A DNA stretch of 64,000 nucleotides from Cydia pomonella. Its lineage: Eukaryota > Arthropoda > Insecta > Lepidoptera > Tortricidae. Every line of letters begins with the position of its first letter. Position 1 is the stretch's first letter. The position numbers and the translations under genes were made by a program. Location: assembly GCF_033807575.1 (NCBI RefSeq), contig NC_084726.1:7688001-7752000 (forward strand), read 5' to 3'. The notes beneath the pieces were generated by a model that saw only the letters and a list, made by a program, of their open reading frames with translations, did not search any database and had not been told where the DNA came from. Positions 32,770 to 43,907 of the stretch are shown here, piece by piece.

Positions 32770-33617
32770 CTAGCGAATATTTAACACTACATTAATAGCG
32801 CATTTCAACAAGTTTTCTAGCCAACCACAGTCGCAGTTGTAAAATCCATCCTTCACACGGACATAAACCTAAGTGCAAGTGTCGCTTACGGTTTTATAAA
32901 CATAACTCCAATACAAAATGCGAAGCTTCGAGTTGTAAGCACCAAAGACAATAAGGTCTAATTTTCTTTGAAACACTTGGAGATACGACATTTTGCTTCA
33001 ACATCGTTTAATCTCACCTTCGAATAGGTTGATGTGTGCTGATAAGCAATTTTATTCATAAACACGCCTATAACTGCGTGAGTTTGACAGCTAGTAGGAC
33101 TTCATTTCGAATTTCATATCAACTACGAATAATCGTAGGCCAGGTTATACTGGTCCTAAAGCGTATCAGCGGATAGTTTTGTGAGTTATAGTCAAGGTTA
33201 TCAACATTATTTAGTTTAGATCCTAAAGGTCATAAGAAACGTAACCTTTAAGCATAATAAGCTATTTTGGTATTTGTATTTGTTTGAGTGAGAATCGATA
33301 TTTTGCATGACAATCACAGCTGACATGTTGGGAATGTGAGGATTTTTTCTTGTAATTTTTATAGTGGTATAGAAAGGTGTTAAATTTTATGGGAAAAATG
33401 TTTGTTTAACTGTCATATTTAAAACATTTGTAAAATTATAATTTAATCAAAGATCATTTGAGACAAAACCGGAACGGTTGTGTGATAAATTTAGGGTTTG
33501 CAAGATCCGAAATGTATGAATTTATCAGGATCCACTGATCTTCCCATACAGTTCAGATCCGTCGTGCAAACCCTTGATAAATGATAAGCTTTAAAGATTT
33601 GAAATTATTGTATACTT
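32770..33617. other. Non-coding, nothing recognised
   Basis: No gene supported. GGATCCACTGATCTTCCC and AGATCCGAAATGTATG near 33,500-33,560, with GGGTTTGCA/TGCAAACCC arms (33,493-33,572), form a small imperfect inverted repeat. Confidence 0.4.
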
Positions 33618-33722
33618 ACATCATCATATCGTTTATCGCCGACCGCTGAGTATAGGCCTCTCTTCTAGTACGCCACTTGTCCCGGCCCTGAGCTAATCTC
33701 ATCCAAAAGTGACCCGCAATCT
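33618..33722 (-). mobile_element. LINE 3' end remnant
   Basis: The minus strand encodes MRLAQGRDKWRTRREAYTQR and ends in GATGATGATG. This is the pattern AQ.RD.WR...EAY.Q of RTE/Proto2-like LINE C-termini. Heavily 5'-truncated. Confidence 0.55.
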
Positions 33723-33875
33723 TCCACACTTACATAGGTATCGGCAACAGAGTTGAGGTCAAGCACACAACAACAATATGTTATGTCATGTTACGATAAA
33801 ATGATAAAATTCGCTCTCTTTTTCGGCACCTATGTCAAGTTCATTTTGATTTGTTGCGTGTTCGTGCGTACAGTA

Positions 33876-34060
33876 CCCCTAGTGTAAATTTTATCGACAT
33901 CATAACGTGACGAACGCGTTTGCGTTAAGTCTCATTTTGTATAGGATTTTGAGTTTCCAAAACGTCCCGCTTGGCGCGCTCTTTCTAAATCCAATACAAA
34001 ATGAGACTAAACGCAAACGCGTACGTCACGTTTCAAAATCGAATTTATTTACACTAGGGG
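33876..34060 (+). mobile_element. 185-bp TA-flanked inverted-repeat element, copy 1
   Basis: Termini CCCCTAGTGTAAATTTTATC and, in reverse, CCCCTAGTGTAAATAAATTC. TA at both flanks (33,874-33,875 and 34,061-34,062), a Tc1/mariner-type target. Inner inverted arms ACGCGTTTGCGTT and AGTCTCATTTTGTAT extend the stem. Nearly identical, in opposite orientation, to 59,305-59,489. Confidence 0.85.
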
Positions 34061-34117
34061 TACTGATCGTATACTAGTCGACTAATCAAGTTCAATATTC
34101 CCAGACTAGAAGCTCGC

Positions 34118-34846
34118 CTGAGATGAGTGACTTTTTAAATGTATACAAAATTATACACTCTAGAATCGATTCGGCAGCACTATTATCATCCATTACTTTT
34201 AACACACCTAGATTTAGAGGTCGTAACACCAAACTTTTCGCTCTTAGGGCTCATTTAGACGGCGCGCCAACTCGCATGCGGTTTTAGTTACATTGCAGAC
34301 TTTTAAGGATACATCCAATTTGGTCAACCGATCAAATACCGCAATGCATTGAAACTTGCATGGGAGTTTTCGCACCGTGTAAATGAGCCCTTAGAGTATA
34401 CAAAAACAATACTTCATTCTATAATCCAATTACAAGAATGTGCCGCCAATATAATAGCCGGTGAACATTGCGGTAGGGGCATTGATATTTTTGACCCACA
34501 TATTGCTAGGTTTAAGAAATGCTTGGCTGACATCCTTTTCTCCTCCTCTCTCACTGACAGATGACATCAGCTTTGACTTGGTTTTGTCTCATTTGCGATG
34601 TTAAATCTTTATAATCTAAAGTTTAAAGTATATTAGATATTACTCTGTTATAGTGTAATGTTTAGATAGTTATTTTATTTGTTGATATGGTGTTAAATGA
34701 ATTTGTAACATTTGCGCTTACTTGTAAAGCATGCTGTGTACACTTGTTTTGGATCTCGTGCTAGATTCCAAGCCATGATATGCCATTGTATGTTTCATGA
34801 TAATGTACGACTTCTGTTAAGTGTACCCAATAAAGTAAAAAAAAAA
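34118..34846 (+). mobile_element. LINE 3' end, interrupted by a small TTA-flanked element
   Basis: The plus strand encodes a reverse-transcriptase C-terminal tail (LLSSITFNTPRFRGRNTKLF, then NNTSFYNPITRMCRQYNS after the interruption). A stop, a 3' UTR, an AATAAA signal at 34,829 and a poly-A run at 34,837-34,846 follow. The family pattern (SPI.RM.R.YN) is typical of insect Jockey/CR1-like LINEs. 5'-truncated and inactive. The insertion at 34,247-34,390 splits the frame. Confidence 0.65.
34247..34390. mobile_element. 144-bp TTA-flanked inverted-repeat element
   Basis: Termini GGGCTCATTTAGACGG and, in reverse, GGGCTCATTTACACGG. TTA is duplicated at 34,244-34,246 and 34,391-34,393. The 3-bp TTA duplication suggests PIF/Harbinger origin. 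It sits inside the degraded LINE frame, so it is younger than that LINE copy. Confidence 0.85.
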
Positions 34847-34852
34847 GTTCTA

Positions 34853-35440
34853 CAGTTACAATGTTGACTAAACATATTCTTCAAGAAATTTGGCTAATAT
34901 ATACAGGTATAAAGATTTTAAAGATGGATTCCAACGTTCGTTTTAGTTTCGGACTTTACCGTTCCGGTTAGTCAAAAACACTGTAAGTATATATGTTGAA
35001 CGTTGACATGTTACATAACATCATTGAAACTAAGCAAATTACCTTTTATCAGTATCAGTCACTAAATAAATACAATAAACCATTGTAACTACAATTGCAT
35101 CACGAACAAATATCTCCTTATAATGGGCTTCTATAAATCAAGTCAATGGACTTATCTTATCGGAGAGTTTGCTCCAGTGAACTTTAGGGACCTTATATTT
35201 CACAATGTGGACAGGAATGTACTTTGCGTCGTGTAATTGAAATGTGAATGCATTTCTTATGACGTATATCGTGCAGTGACATTTAAATAAATGATAATTG
35301 ATAGTAAAAATACGTGAAGTATGATAAATTAATTATGCATTGATAATATAGATGATAATTGATAAGATTTAATAGATAAATATTATTATCGTAGGTAAGT
35401 ACTATAAAATTTAGCTAAGTACGAAATGTTTTTTCACACA
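34853..35440. other. Non-coding, nothing recognised
   Basis: AT-rich; GATAATTGATA repeats near 35,290-35,360. No gene supported. Confidence 0.4.
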
Positions 35441-35600
35441 AGCTCTATTGATTGTTTCAAAACTGATGAGAATGTTGCATAAAAATCCACATGTGTGGCA
35501 AAGAAGTTAGATGCAAATTTTGAGTTTGTGGTTAAATTTTGGAATTTTTCGCTTGCTCAGGTAAAACAAAAAAAAATTTTTGTTTTACAACTTTAGCTAG
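35440..35600. repeat. Fragment of the dispersed repeat also at 61.9 and 62.4 kb
   Basis: TCCACATGTGTGGCAAAG and AGATGCAAATTTTGAGTT match 61,918-61,960 (TCCACATGTGGGGCAAAG, AGATGCAAATTTTGAGTT). TTCGCTTGCTC and GTAAAAC-type ends also recur. A short A/T hairpin near 35,565-35,590 closes it. Confidence 0.5.
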
Positions 35601-35764
35601 GCATATAATTTGGATGCAGTTTTGCGATAAATTTAGCAGCCGATACATTTACTATAATTATTAAAAAGTTAATGATGCCATCTTAACAATTCCAAGCTAC
35701 CACATGTTGCTGTAGTTAAATAAGTTTTTGGCAAAAATTAAATTTTTGGTACAAGCTTTTATCG

Positions 35765-36010
35765 CTGACTCACATCACAGGCAACTAATACTCATCGAGA
35801 CAATTCTAAAAACCCCAAACTCAATTAGGTTGCGTTGTTTTATCACAGAGTTCCTATGTCCACTTCCTGTCTCCATAATCGATCAGCTCGATGGTACCAT
35901 ACTATTACATTGCCACCCGACTTACATATGTATGCAAACGTTCAGCTTCATCAGAAACCGGGAAGTGGGTCAAATATTTAACTTGAATTACATTGCAAAT
36001 TAAATAAAAG
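35765..36010 (+). repeat. Dispersed repeat related to the 120-bp satellite monomer
   Basis: CATCGAGACAATTCTAAAAA, CCCCAAACTCAATTAG, TTATCACAGAGTTCC and CACTTCCTGTCTCCA align in order with satellite segments CGTCAAGACCTTTAAAATGA, GCCCAAACTCGATAG, TTATCGATGAGTTCC and CACCTTCCGATTCCA. It continues through TCGATGGTACCAT and GGGAAGTGGGTCAA. I recognise it as a common lepidopteran dispersed repeat. The short frame through it looks fortuitous. Confidence 0.65.
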
Positions 36011-37985
36011 CTTTTAAAAAGGGAGGAACTTCATATTTTAACGTAAATTATAAGAATGATTCCGGATTAAAATTAAGTTACTTATAGTTCAAATAACGAG
36101 TAAAAATTATAAAAGTTTACCAATAGGTACGATTCAATCATATTACTCCAAAGTGTGTAAATTGTATAGGTATGTAAAAAGTATTCAATAAAACTTCTTC
36201 CACGTCAGCGTAAGACCCCTCGTTTCCCGAACATTAAGATTTACAGCCCGAAATGCCATAAATAATTATTACCGAACACCCTTCTGTCATAATCATAAAA
36301 GTAGAAAAGAACCGCCATCGACAGCTTAAAGCATTGTCGGTTTTATTAGTACATTGTCGCTTATCTGATTTTGGTATTGTTCAGTTTTGAATTGAGGTGT
36401 CGGAGATTCTTATTGCCGATTTCTTATTAGTGAGTACAAATAAAATTATATCAAGCTGATTTTTGCTAGAAATAAGGGAAGACAAGCAGTATTTCTTTAG
36501 TATGATTTAGGTAAACGGTAACTATATCGATCTCGGCCTAAGGGATATTAAGTATGTCACACGACAGTTTAAATTTGAGTTAAAGTCTTAACTTCTCGAC
36601 AATAAGGACTAGATTGTGTTCAAATAGTATCAAATAATTTCAATACTAGTTAAGTAATAAAAACTCTGAGGTGCTTTAGACAGTTCTAAGTTAGATTTAG
36701 TATTACGTAATGACCCGCATAAATATGTACCAATTTTATCTCGCCCTTGGTGATGTTGTCCTAACAAATAGCAGGAGGCCGTGACATCATACTATGTACA
36801 TATGTACCTTTGTAATTACGAATCATGTACACTAGAGGTGACTACACATGCATAGATAATTTTGTCTAAATTCAACGTATAGCGTTCATATTGGTACTAA
36901 CCAACCCACTAGGGGCTGAACATTCTATTAACAACTAGCTTTAAGCTTTAGGCCTCGCAATCGCGAACCTTTATGACTTCGCCATTTTAAAGAGTTTCCT
37001 AAAACTGAATCAGCGAAACAATCCCTATACAGGTGACCTTAGCCATAGGACAAACCCTGAAATCCCATGTAGGGTTACTTCTCAGGAATGCTCTGACGTT
37101 AATATTTTTTAATTTAGAACAAAAGATAAAAAAATAAATTTGTCGAACAAAAGTTATTTGCAATAATCGACAACAAAAAGAAACATACTGTGTTAATCTT
37201 TGGCAGTATTTTTGAAAATTTGTTCGAAATACATATTTGATAATGATGACATTTTTCAAAAGTCAGAAGCTTATTAGTGTCATAAATAAAAATAATAATC
37301 AAAAAGGTCGAAGAAGGTTCTATACTATTCTTTTAGGATATTACCTTAGGAGCTACTAACACATACAGGCTGCTCCAAAGTAAAATATAGTAATATGTTA
37401 ATTTCTTCGAAACCGCTACACGGGTTGTTATGATACTTTGTACACTGGTTCTAAATAGACTAATTCATATGTACATTTCGGCTTTGTCCAATGGCTAGGG
37501 ACACACTGTATATTTATTGAACCTGCTCACAAAATTTCAATGGCTTAAGAAATGCGATTATACATATATTATTACAGGGGGACATAGTTACCCAATCTGA
37601 AACGGAGACAGAGTAATTTTAATCAGCCTCTTCAATCGGCAGAATAGTTCATTTGATGGTATTTTTGGACCACGCCTGCTCCTCATGCTGAAATGTTGAC
37701 ACGCCTTAATGTATACGCGAGTGATTACAAATACATCAAGGCCTGCCCAATCATTCGTATAATCCATTGCATTGAGGTCGAAGAATCAATTGTTTATTAT
37801 GAAACGATTTTTTAGTTCAATTTACGTTTTGTGAGCGGAAAAAACTAAGTGTATAAAGTATTATCAACTTGTTATTTGGCTTATAAGAAAATACATAAAT
37901 TTTACGTATTGTTTAAATAAACTAACTGATATGAATTATGTTGATACCATTTGTTGAAAAATAAATAGGTCAACGAGCTCAACGA
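36010..37985. other. Non-coding, nothing well supported
   Basis: About 2 kb AT-rich. 37,365-37,510 (CAGGCTGCTCCAAAGTAAA ... GGCTAGGGACACACTGTATA) resembles a dispersed repeat I have seen in insect genomes, low confidence. No gene. Confidence 0.4.
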
Positions 37986-37989
37986 GGGG

Positions 37990-38118
37990 GGTGGGGTTAG
38001 GGTCGGCAACGCGCATGTATCTCCTCTGGAGTTGCAGGTGTACATAGGCTACGGAGACTGCTTACCATCAGGCAGGCCGTATGCTTGTTTGCCACCGACG
38101 TAGTATTAAAAAAAAAGG
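37990..38118 (+). mobile_element. Retroelement 3' end with poly-A (GGCAACGCGCATG family)
   Basis: GGCAACGCGCATGTATCTCC, GGAGTTGCAGGTGTACATAG, GACTGCTTACCATCAGGC and GTATGCTTGTTTGCCACCGA end in a poly-A run. A very common lepidopteran sequence; whether it is a SINE or a LINE 3' end is not settled here. A reverse fragment is at 28,738-28,802. Confidence 0.55.
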
Positions 38119-38159
38119 TCGTGTTGCTTTCTATGATTTTTGTATGCACAGAGCATTGG

Positions 38160-38330
38160 TATTAATAGCCTATCTTGTGTTCCACTGCTGAGCAAAGGCC
38201 TCCCGTTTCTTCTGCCCCTCATCACAATTTGGTGCATGCTCAGTCGCTGTAAAAAGCGTTGAGGTCATCCCGCCATTCTCTCTGGCTCTTTTTTGGTCTG
38301 CCTCTGCCCCGGCTAATCAAATCTAAAATG
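38160..38330 (-). mobile_element. LINE 3' end remnant (RTE-like)
   Basis: The minus strand encodes a GRGRPKKSQREWRDDLNAF-like peptide then degraded QQW-type sequence, matching GRP...RW.DDL at the C-terminus of RTE-like LINE proteins. CCACTGCTGAGCAAAGGCCT on the plus strand is the usual DNA hallmark. Confidence 0.6.
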
Positions 38331-38339
38331 CGTTAAAAA

Positions 38340-39170
38340 TCACATTGCGTATGACTATTAATTATACTACTCTAATTTAGCTGCGAAAACGAAAAATTAA
38401 ATAACACAATATCAATATCAGAACTCAATAACGTTAATCTAACTACCGTTACTTCAATCTCAATATGATTTATGAAAGCATAATCATTTTAAAATGTATG
38501 ACGAAACGGACGGTCTAAGAGGCCGGTTCAGATTTACGAATTTGTTATTGTCTCTTCTTGTTTTGATACGGTCTTGGGGTCGTGTCATCGGGCATATTAA
38601 GTGCATCATTTAATGTGAGTAAAATGCCTTGTGAGACAACCTTGGCGAACGACTGTCCCCTGTTTTAACACGTTGTTTATAAATATTTCGTTCAATTTTC
38701 CTGAGGTCCACCCGCCATTTTAACACTCACTTGTCACCATATCTGATAAAATACTAAACACCAACGTCACCAACACGCACCACACTTTTACATAATCCAT
38801 ACTACGAGACTTATTATTATTTAATAGGCAAGCTATATTTTATTTTATTTTTGTATGTTTATTTTTTTAATCTGTTCGTGATCTGGGTTCTAGCAGAATG
38901 ATCAGTGCTTCACCCGAAAGAGTGGAGCGTATTACTGAGCCAGAACCCTCTGTTAACGCATACAGCAAACCTACCTACGTTTTATTGATGCTTTTTGTTA
39001 TTTATTTTATTTTGGTGTTGCTATTGTTTCTATTATTTCTTGTTTATATGTGTGTATTGTGGCAAGCGAATAAATGGTTTATCTATCAATCTATCTATCT
39101 AACATTGATAATTCCCTGTACATTCTGCTCCAACAAGTAAACAAGTAGTACATATCGTCCATCTATGTAC
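38340..39170. other. Non-coding; possible retroelement tail
   Basis: AT-rich. GCGAATAAATGGTTTATCTA with TCTATCTATCTA near 39,066-39,100 may be a retroelement tail. An 80-codon hydrophobic reading here lacks any family match and is not called. Confidence 0.35.
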
Positions 39171-39175
39171 GGCCC

Positions 39176-39262
39176 AGGTGCGCAAATATATCTGAACACG
39201 CACACTAACATTTCGACTCTATAGGCCTCTATAGGCGTGTTCAGATATTTGTGAACAGCTTA
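39176..39262. mobile_element. Small inverted-repeat element (TATCTGAACACGC)
   Basis: GCGCAAATATATCTGAACAC GC faces GCGTGTTCAGATATTTGTG across a loop containing CTCTATAGGCCTCTATAGG. Non-coding. Confidence 0.6.
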
Positions 39263-39264
39263 GC

Positions 39265-40328
39265 CGCTCCGATATACCTGATGGCGACTGTACCTACCGT
39301 CATACAGTTTTACTGTTTGTACAGGAAATTGTCAGTGTCAGTGTCAGTAAATCATCAAGTTGGTGAAATAGGCGCCTGATTACTTTTCGCCAGGCCAGCA
39401 GAGCGTGGTCATTACTGCAGACTGATGCTCACGGTTGAGATCATATCAAAACAAGATGAAAACCATATCAAAATTTTCAAACAGAATTGGAGTCTATAAA
39501 GAAACTGGCGGTCCAATACACTATCAATGCACTTAAATCGTCTTTTAATATAAGGCCAGGAAACGCATACTTATCTGCGTTATAAATAGCATAGATTTAT
39601 TGGTCCAGCTTCCTTCCGAGTGCTTTGAAGTTGATACATTCTTGTTAAAGGATTTGTTTATACTGAGAAAGGTCAGTCGCAGTCTGTGTAAAGTTGAGAA
39701 CCGGAATTTCGTTTTGGGGGAACGGATTTTAATTACAAGCTAACATACATTTTAATTAGCATGAAAAACGGGATATTTGTTTTTGAGAGTTGCAGAAATA
39801 TCGGGTATGGTAAATACTCGTACCCCGTTTTACATAGAAAGTAATGATAAGGATTTTGAGTAGTAGCCAGATAGCTACTTACCTACACTTAAAGTTTTGT
39901 TAGTGGATTTTGTCAGGCGTCGCATGATTTATTTTGCTGCTATCAACTTACGCGACCATTCCGTAAAGGTTTGTGCACCGAGTCAACATTTCTTGTGCCT
40001 TACATTACTTTACTTTATAATGTCCTTAGACATAAACGAAAATCACTTTTCTTTTCTCCGTATTCAATACCAGGAATTTCAATATCTGCAAATAATTGTA
40101 TTCACAGCAAAAATACATTGTATCTACATTGTATCAGGAGTATGGAGTGTGGAATTAAGAGGAGTGACATCTCTTATGGTAGAACTGTTGCAAAAGTGTC
40201 CAGCTGTCAGCTATAAATAATAGTTCCAAATTTCTCCAGAGTAGCGCTAGAGTAGCTATTAACCTAGGCGCTATTGACAGAGTGAAGTGCGCTGTCTATG
40301 ATTTGATTTTTTTGTTTAAGTATTCTAG
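39265..40328. other. Non-coding, nothing recognised
   Basis: Frames of 80-107 codons between 39,897 and 40,220 overlap each other in different frames and show no motif. No gene supported. Confidence 0.35.
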
Positions 40329-40389
40329 GTGTGGTTTTTTGATAACACTTTTTGGTATGTACATGGAGATTTATTTCCTGTAATTCTAG

Positions 40390-40800
40390 ACAACCTACTT
40401 TTGCCTAAAGTTGACTTCCAATTAGGCAAAATACATCACAAGATGTCACTACAAAAGACTATAATTTTGAGGCATGAATACAACATTAAGAAGGTTGCAT
40501 ATACCTCGCTTGTCAAGACTTTATTTATAATGTTGTTACCTAGCAAATGTTGCTTACTGTCAGACGTACGTCACATCATTACTTTAAAGAGTATCCGGGA
40601 GCGAACTGTTTACGGAGCTACAGAACTAGGCGAAATTCTACTAATGTGCAAGACGTTAAACACTTTACCTCCGAAATATCTTGAATTCATGTCCAGTTAG
40701 CTGTTAATGTCAAAGAAGGAACGCTCAGTTGAGAACCTGGCAAATCAGTTATGTGAACACGAAAGAGGTCTACTACACAAAGATCAACAATGCTAAAAAG
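40390..40800 (+). pseudogene. Possible Copia-like gag remnant
   Basis: GEILLMCKTLNTLPPKYLEF then, after an in-frame stop, a KKERSVENLANQLCEHERG pattern recalls the Copia/Ty1 gag motif of LP..Y..F...W.....T...L...L...E. One stop and no flanking pol were seen. The identification is tentative. Confidence 0.3.
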
Positions 40801-40813
40801 AAGTTTAGTTAAC

Positions 40814-40873
40814 AAGCGGACCACAGGCTCCCATGAGCCGCGGCAAAATGCCGGGATAATGCGAGGAAGAAGA
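40814..40873 (+). mobile_element. 3' end of the tRNA-derived SINE
   Basis: AAGCGGACCACAGGCTCCCA TGAGCCGCGGCAAAATGCC GGGATAATGCGAGGAAGAAG equals the end of the SINE at 1456-1779 (minus) and 54,395-54,690. Strongly 5'-truncated. Confidence 0.65.
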
Positions 40874-41042
40874 TTAGGTATGGTATATAGGAAGAATTCT
40901 ATTGCAACACCAACATAAGCAACCCAATTAATATCCTTCTTATCTTACGGTTTCGGATTACACTTCGACCCATCGGGATGTTTTGTATAATCGTCACTTC
41001 AAGAGCTACCTTGTACCTACTCAAGAGCTTTTTCGACGATCT

Positions 41043-41190
41043 TCATGTTTCGGATGATGGAGCACAAGGGCAGCTCACTTTTAATTTCTTCGGTTCCAAA
41101 TAGCTTGCACCAAAAACTTTCATTCTCTGTCTGACGAGGGCGTGACATTCACACATGTGTCTTACTGTCTCTTTCTCTTCGCCACACATT
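41043..41190 (-). mobile_element. LINE C-terminal zinc-knuckle remnant
   Basis: The minus strand encodes CGEEKETVRHMCECHALVRQ then RMKVFGASYLEPKKLKV. The C..C....HMC.C arrangement near the C-terminus is typical of R1/I-type LINE proteins (C..CG...ET..H...EC). No upstream domain is readable. Confidence 0.5.
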
Positions 41191-42338
41191 CGTCATTAGA
41201 TGGTGTCAGTGTCCCATCTTGGCTAAGACTCCTTGACTGTGTACTTAAACACAAACACTTTTAGAACCGAACCATTCCTACAGTCTATAAAATAGATAAA
41301 AACTATTAAAATACATTCCAACCCGGTTGTTGTGAGAGTGACCTAATACATTTTAGTACCTAACTTGGTTCCTAAGTGATAGTCTAATAGGTCAACTGCT
41401 CACGTCTAGATGATAAGGCACGACAGTAAGTATAAACAGGTTTCTAAATATATTTCCTGAACATGTATGTCATCTTAGGAAATCTTGAGTTTTGAAAACC
41501 TACATATTTAAGGGCCAGTTTTACCACAGATGACGGACTGATTAACTTCACTCAAGCTGAATTAATCCAATATAAAATTTATTGCAGGGAAGTTCGTTAT
41601 TGGCTTGTCAGAGGACTCTTCAAGAACTCTTCATTGTATTTGTATACGTACGACGTTCCAACAAAGTTAGAAAGGAAGAACTTCACTCCTGCTTTACCGA
41701 CTTTCTCTAAGTGGAGTATATGTACAAATGCAAGAGTTAAAAGCGATGAAGAGCGCGTGGACGGTTTTCCCTTATAGATGGTCTTCTCCACATTGACCTT
41801 CATGATAATAGTTACCATGAGTTGTTCATTTTTCTTTTGTAAAAATATGTACTATGCTTGTCCCGTTCTGTAGTTACACCAATGTGCCTAAAAACTTCGA
41901 TCTCTAACCACACCAATATAGAGTAAGGTATTAAGTATAACTATAATATCGTCAGGTAACATGAAAAACTCACTAATTACTAAAAAATAATTAAACAAAA
42001 ATCAACCTTTTTCTAATAGTAATATGGTTTATTATGGCTATGAACTTGTGGTGGTAATTAGTGAGTTTTGCTTATCACCTGAGGATATATGTTTCGTCAC
42101 GCCACGTTGGAATAAATTGCTTCATAATAACAAAAACGTAAAATAATAATTCCAATACCGTTTCATGTTAACCCTTCGTTTATAGTCCAGTTAAGTTGTA
42201 AAATGCATCCAAGTGACCGAGCAAGTTCGCGGAATGGCTCTTTTTATTACATACTTTGCTTTATAAGAGGGGCGCCATTAAAATGATTCTGAGGGCATAA
42301 AATGATGGAAAAGGCCCAAGGACTTTCCAAAGAAAACT
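41191..42338. other. Non-coding, nothing recognised
   Basis: No supported gene. ACTCACTAATTACTAAA near 41,965 and GGTGGTAATTAGTGAGTT near 42,050 form inverted arms of a possible small element. Confidence 0.4.
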
Positions 42339-42725
42339 AGGGTTGCCAAACTTAGTGCATAAATTTGCGGTACATTTTCCATCAAATTGCGGGACTTGGG
42401 TATAAAATGCGGAACACCTTCACCCAGCCTAACTGGGTAAGGTAAATTGGCCGTCAACGTATGGAAAAGGCAACGTGTGAAAAATTTACTATCTAAGCTG
42501 GGTAGTGCCAAGCTAACGAGTGTTTTCGCGAGGTATACGAGTATTTAAATTAGAATCACGCGCTCTTTACTTATAATTGAACGTTCGTTTCAGTGTTTTG
42601 TAATCTAGTCTAGCCTGAAAACGGCACAATCGGCCTCCCGCGCGGTCCGTTTGCGGGGTGCATACTCTAGGGCTCCAGAAACGGGACGTCCCGCAATTGG
42701 CACAAGCGGGACTGTTGGCAACCCT
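42339..42725. mobile_element. 387-bp segment bounded by AGGGTTGCCAA inverted ends
   Basis: AGGGTTGCCAA at 42,339 and TTGGCAACCCT ending at 42,725 are perfect 11-bp inverted ends, with ACT on both outer flanks. TTGCGGGACTTGGGTATAAA and GGGACGTCCCGCAATTGGC lie inside. Plausible non-autonomous DNA element of unknown superfamily. Confidence 0.5.
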
Positions 42726-42884
42726 ACTTAAGATGTGTAAAAGATATTGTTTGGAAATTACTTACCTGTGCATCTTGCAAGCACTGGCTGTATGTATTGT
42801 TCCAGTGGACGATTTTCGAAACGGATCAAAATATGTCGAGCGAAATTAACTAAAATCATCATTTCAATACATTTTATAGGCTCC

Positions 42885-42985
42885 CAGGGTGCCAGATGCC
42901 AATCGTTTGCGCGATAGAGTGATAGAGAGATACCGTTTCGTTCGCTAAGGTTGAAACGATTGGGATCTTGGCTAGGCTCTCAGGT
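42885..42985. mobile_element. TAGCCAA-type miniature element, third copy
   Basis: GCCAATCGTTTGCGCGATAG, GTGATAGAGAGATACCGTTT CGTT and AAACGATTGGGATCTTGGCT form the same inverted arrangement as 4491-4621. Confidence 0.6.
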
Positions 42986-42989
42986 GCAT

Positions 42990-43766
42990 GATCGTATTGT
43001 ATCGATACAAACTCTTATTAAGTAGTCTTGTTACCTACTTTTGTGTGGTTCTTGGCAGCGTATAGAAGTAAATTTTCATACCTTTAATGTGAAAGCATTT
43101 TATATCCTTTAACTCCTGTAAGGCACTTTACATTACATAGTGAATTGAAACCATATTATAGGTCTCAGGTTTTATTCAATTGCTGCTAGATTTTACAGGG
43201 GTCTACCCGGATATTTACATCCATGGGTTCAATGCGCTTTATCTAGAATTATAGGAAAAAAAATAAAGTAAAAGGGTCCAGAAATCTTGCAACAAATCGC
43301 ATGCGATTTTCGACACATTGAACATTGCGTTATTTTATCGATCGATTGACTGCACCTATCTACGGCCGCAAAACTAGCGAAAATTTTATTGGAATTGTTG
43401 CAAGGTCTTTATAGCCCTACGGATGCAATTTCATCATGGATGCAATTATAATTATGAGCATATAAAATTTGTCATTGCTGTTTAATTGGAATTATATTAG
43501 GTCATACGCGTACGCAATCCCACCGCTAATTACGGAACACAATCCATGTCGTATATTATTACTTATATTAAATTGTAGTGTTTTCTATAAAGACAAACCG
43601 TAATAATACTTATTTATAATTTACAATGATATCAACACAAAATGCACAGTTGAGGTAATACGAGTAGGTAACAATAAAATGGAACAGAACGTATATAAAT
43701 GTTGTATTTGTTTATTATATTTCGCAATTAAAAAATTATACTCATATTTCTTTTTTTTTTTTACAG
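42990..43766 (+). other. Probable intron upstream of the host coding exon
   Basis: AT-rich and non-coding. It ends in a long pyrimidine run (TTTCTTTTTTTTTTTTTACAG), a strong 3' splice site at 43,766/43,767. Confidence 0.5.
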
Positions 43767-43907
43767 AATCGACTGATTAGTGCAACGAAGGAAGTGCCTT
43801 TAGTGGAGTGTCAAAGTGTATTTTTGGAAGTTTTTGGAAGTTTTACCAAACAAGTGCCTAGTAGTGTGTATATTTTTAAGTGTTTACTGAAAATATATCG
43901 TTTCACT
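43767..43907 (+). other. 5'UTR part of the host exon
   Basis: Starts directly after the ACAG acceptor and runs to the ATG at 43,908. The upstream frame is in register with the ATG for 38 codons, but the context and downstream peptide favour 43,908 as the start. The presence of an acceptor implies at least one earlier noncoding exon upstream. Confidence 0.5.

Noticed and set aside
35728..36003. 91-codon protein with PNSI motif
   Set aside because: The DNA is a dispersed repeat related to the satellite; similarity of the reading to the satellite peptide follows from DNA homology.
38898..39140. Small hydrophobic membrane protein
   Set aside because: The frame ends in a TCTA microsatellite and T-rich sequence; no splice or promoter context and no recognisable family.
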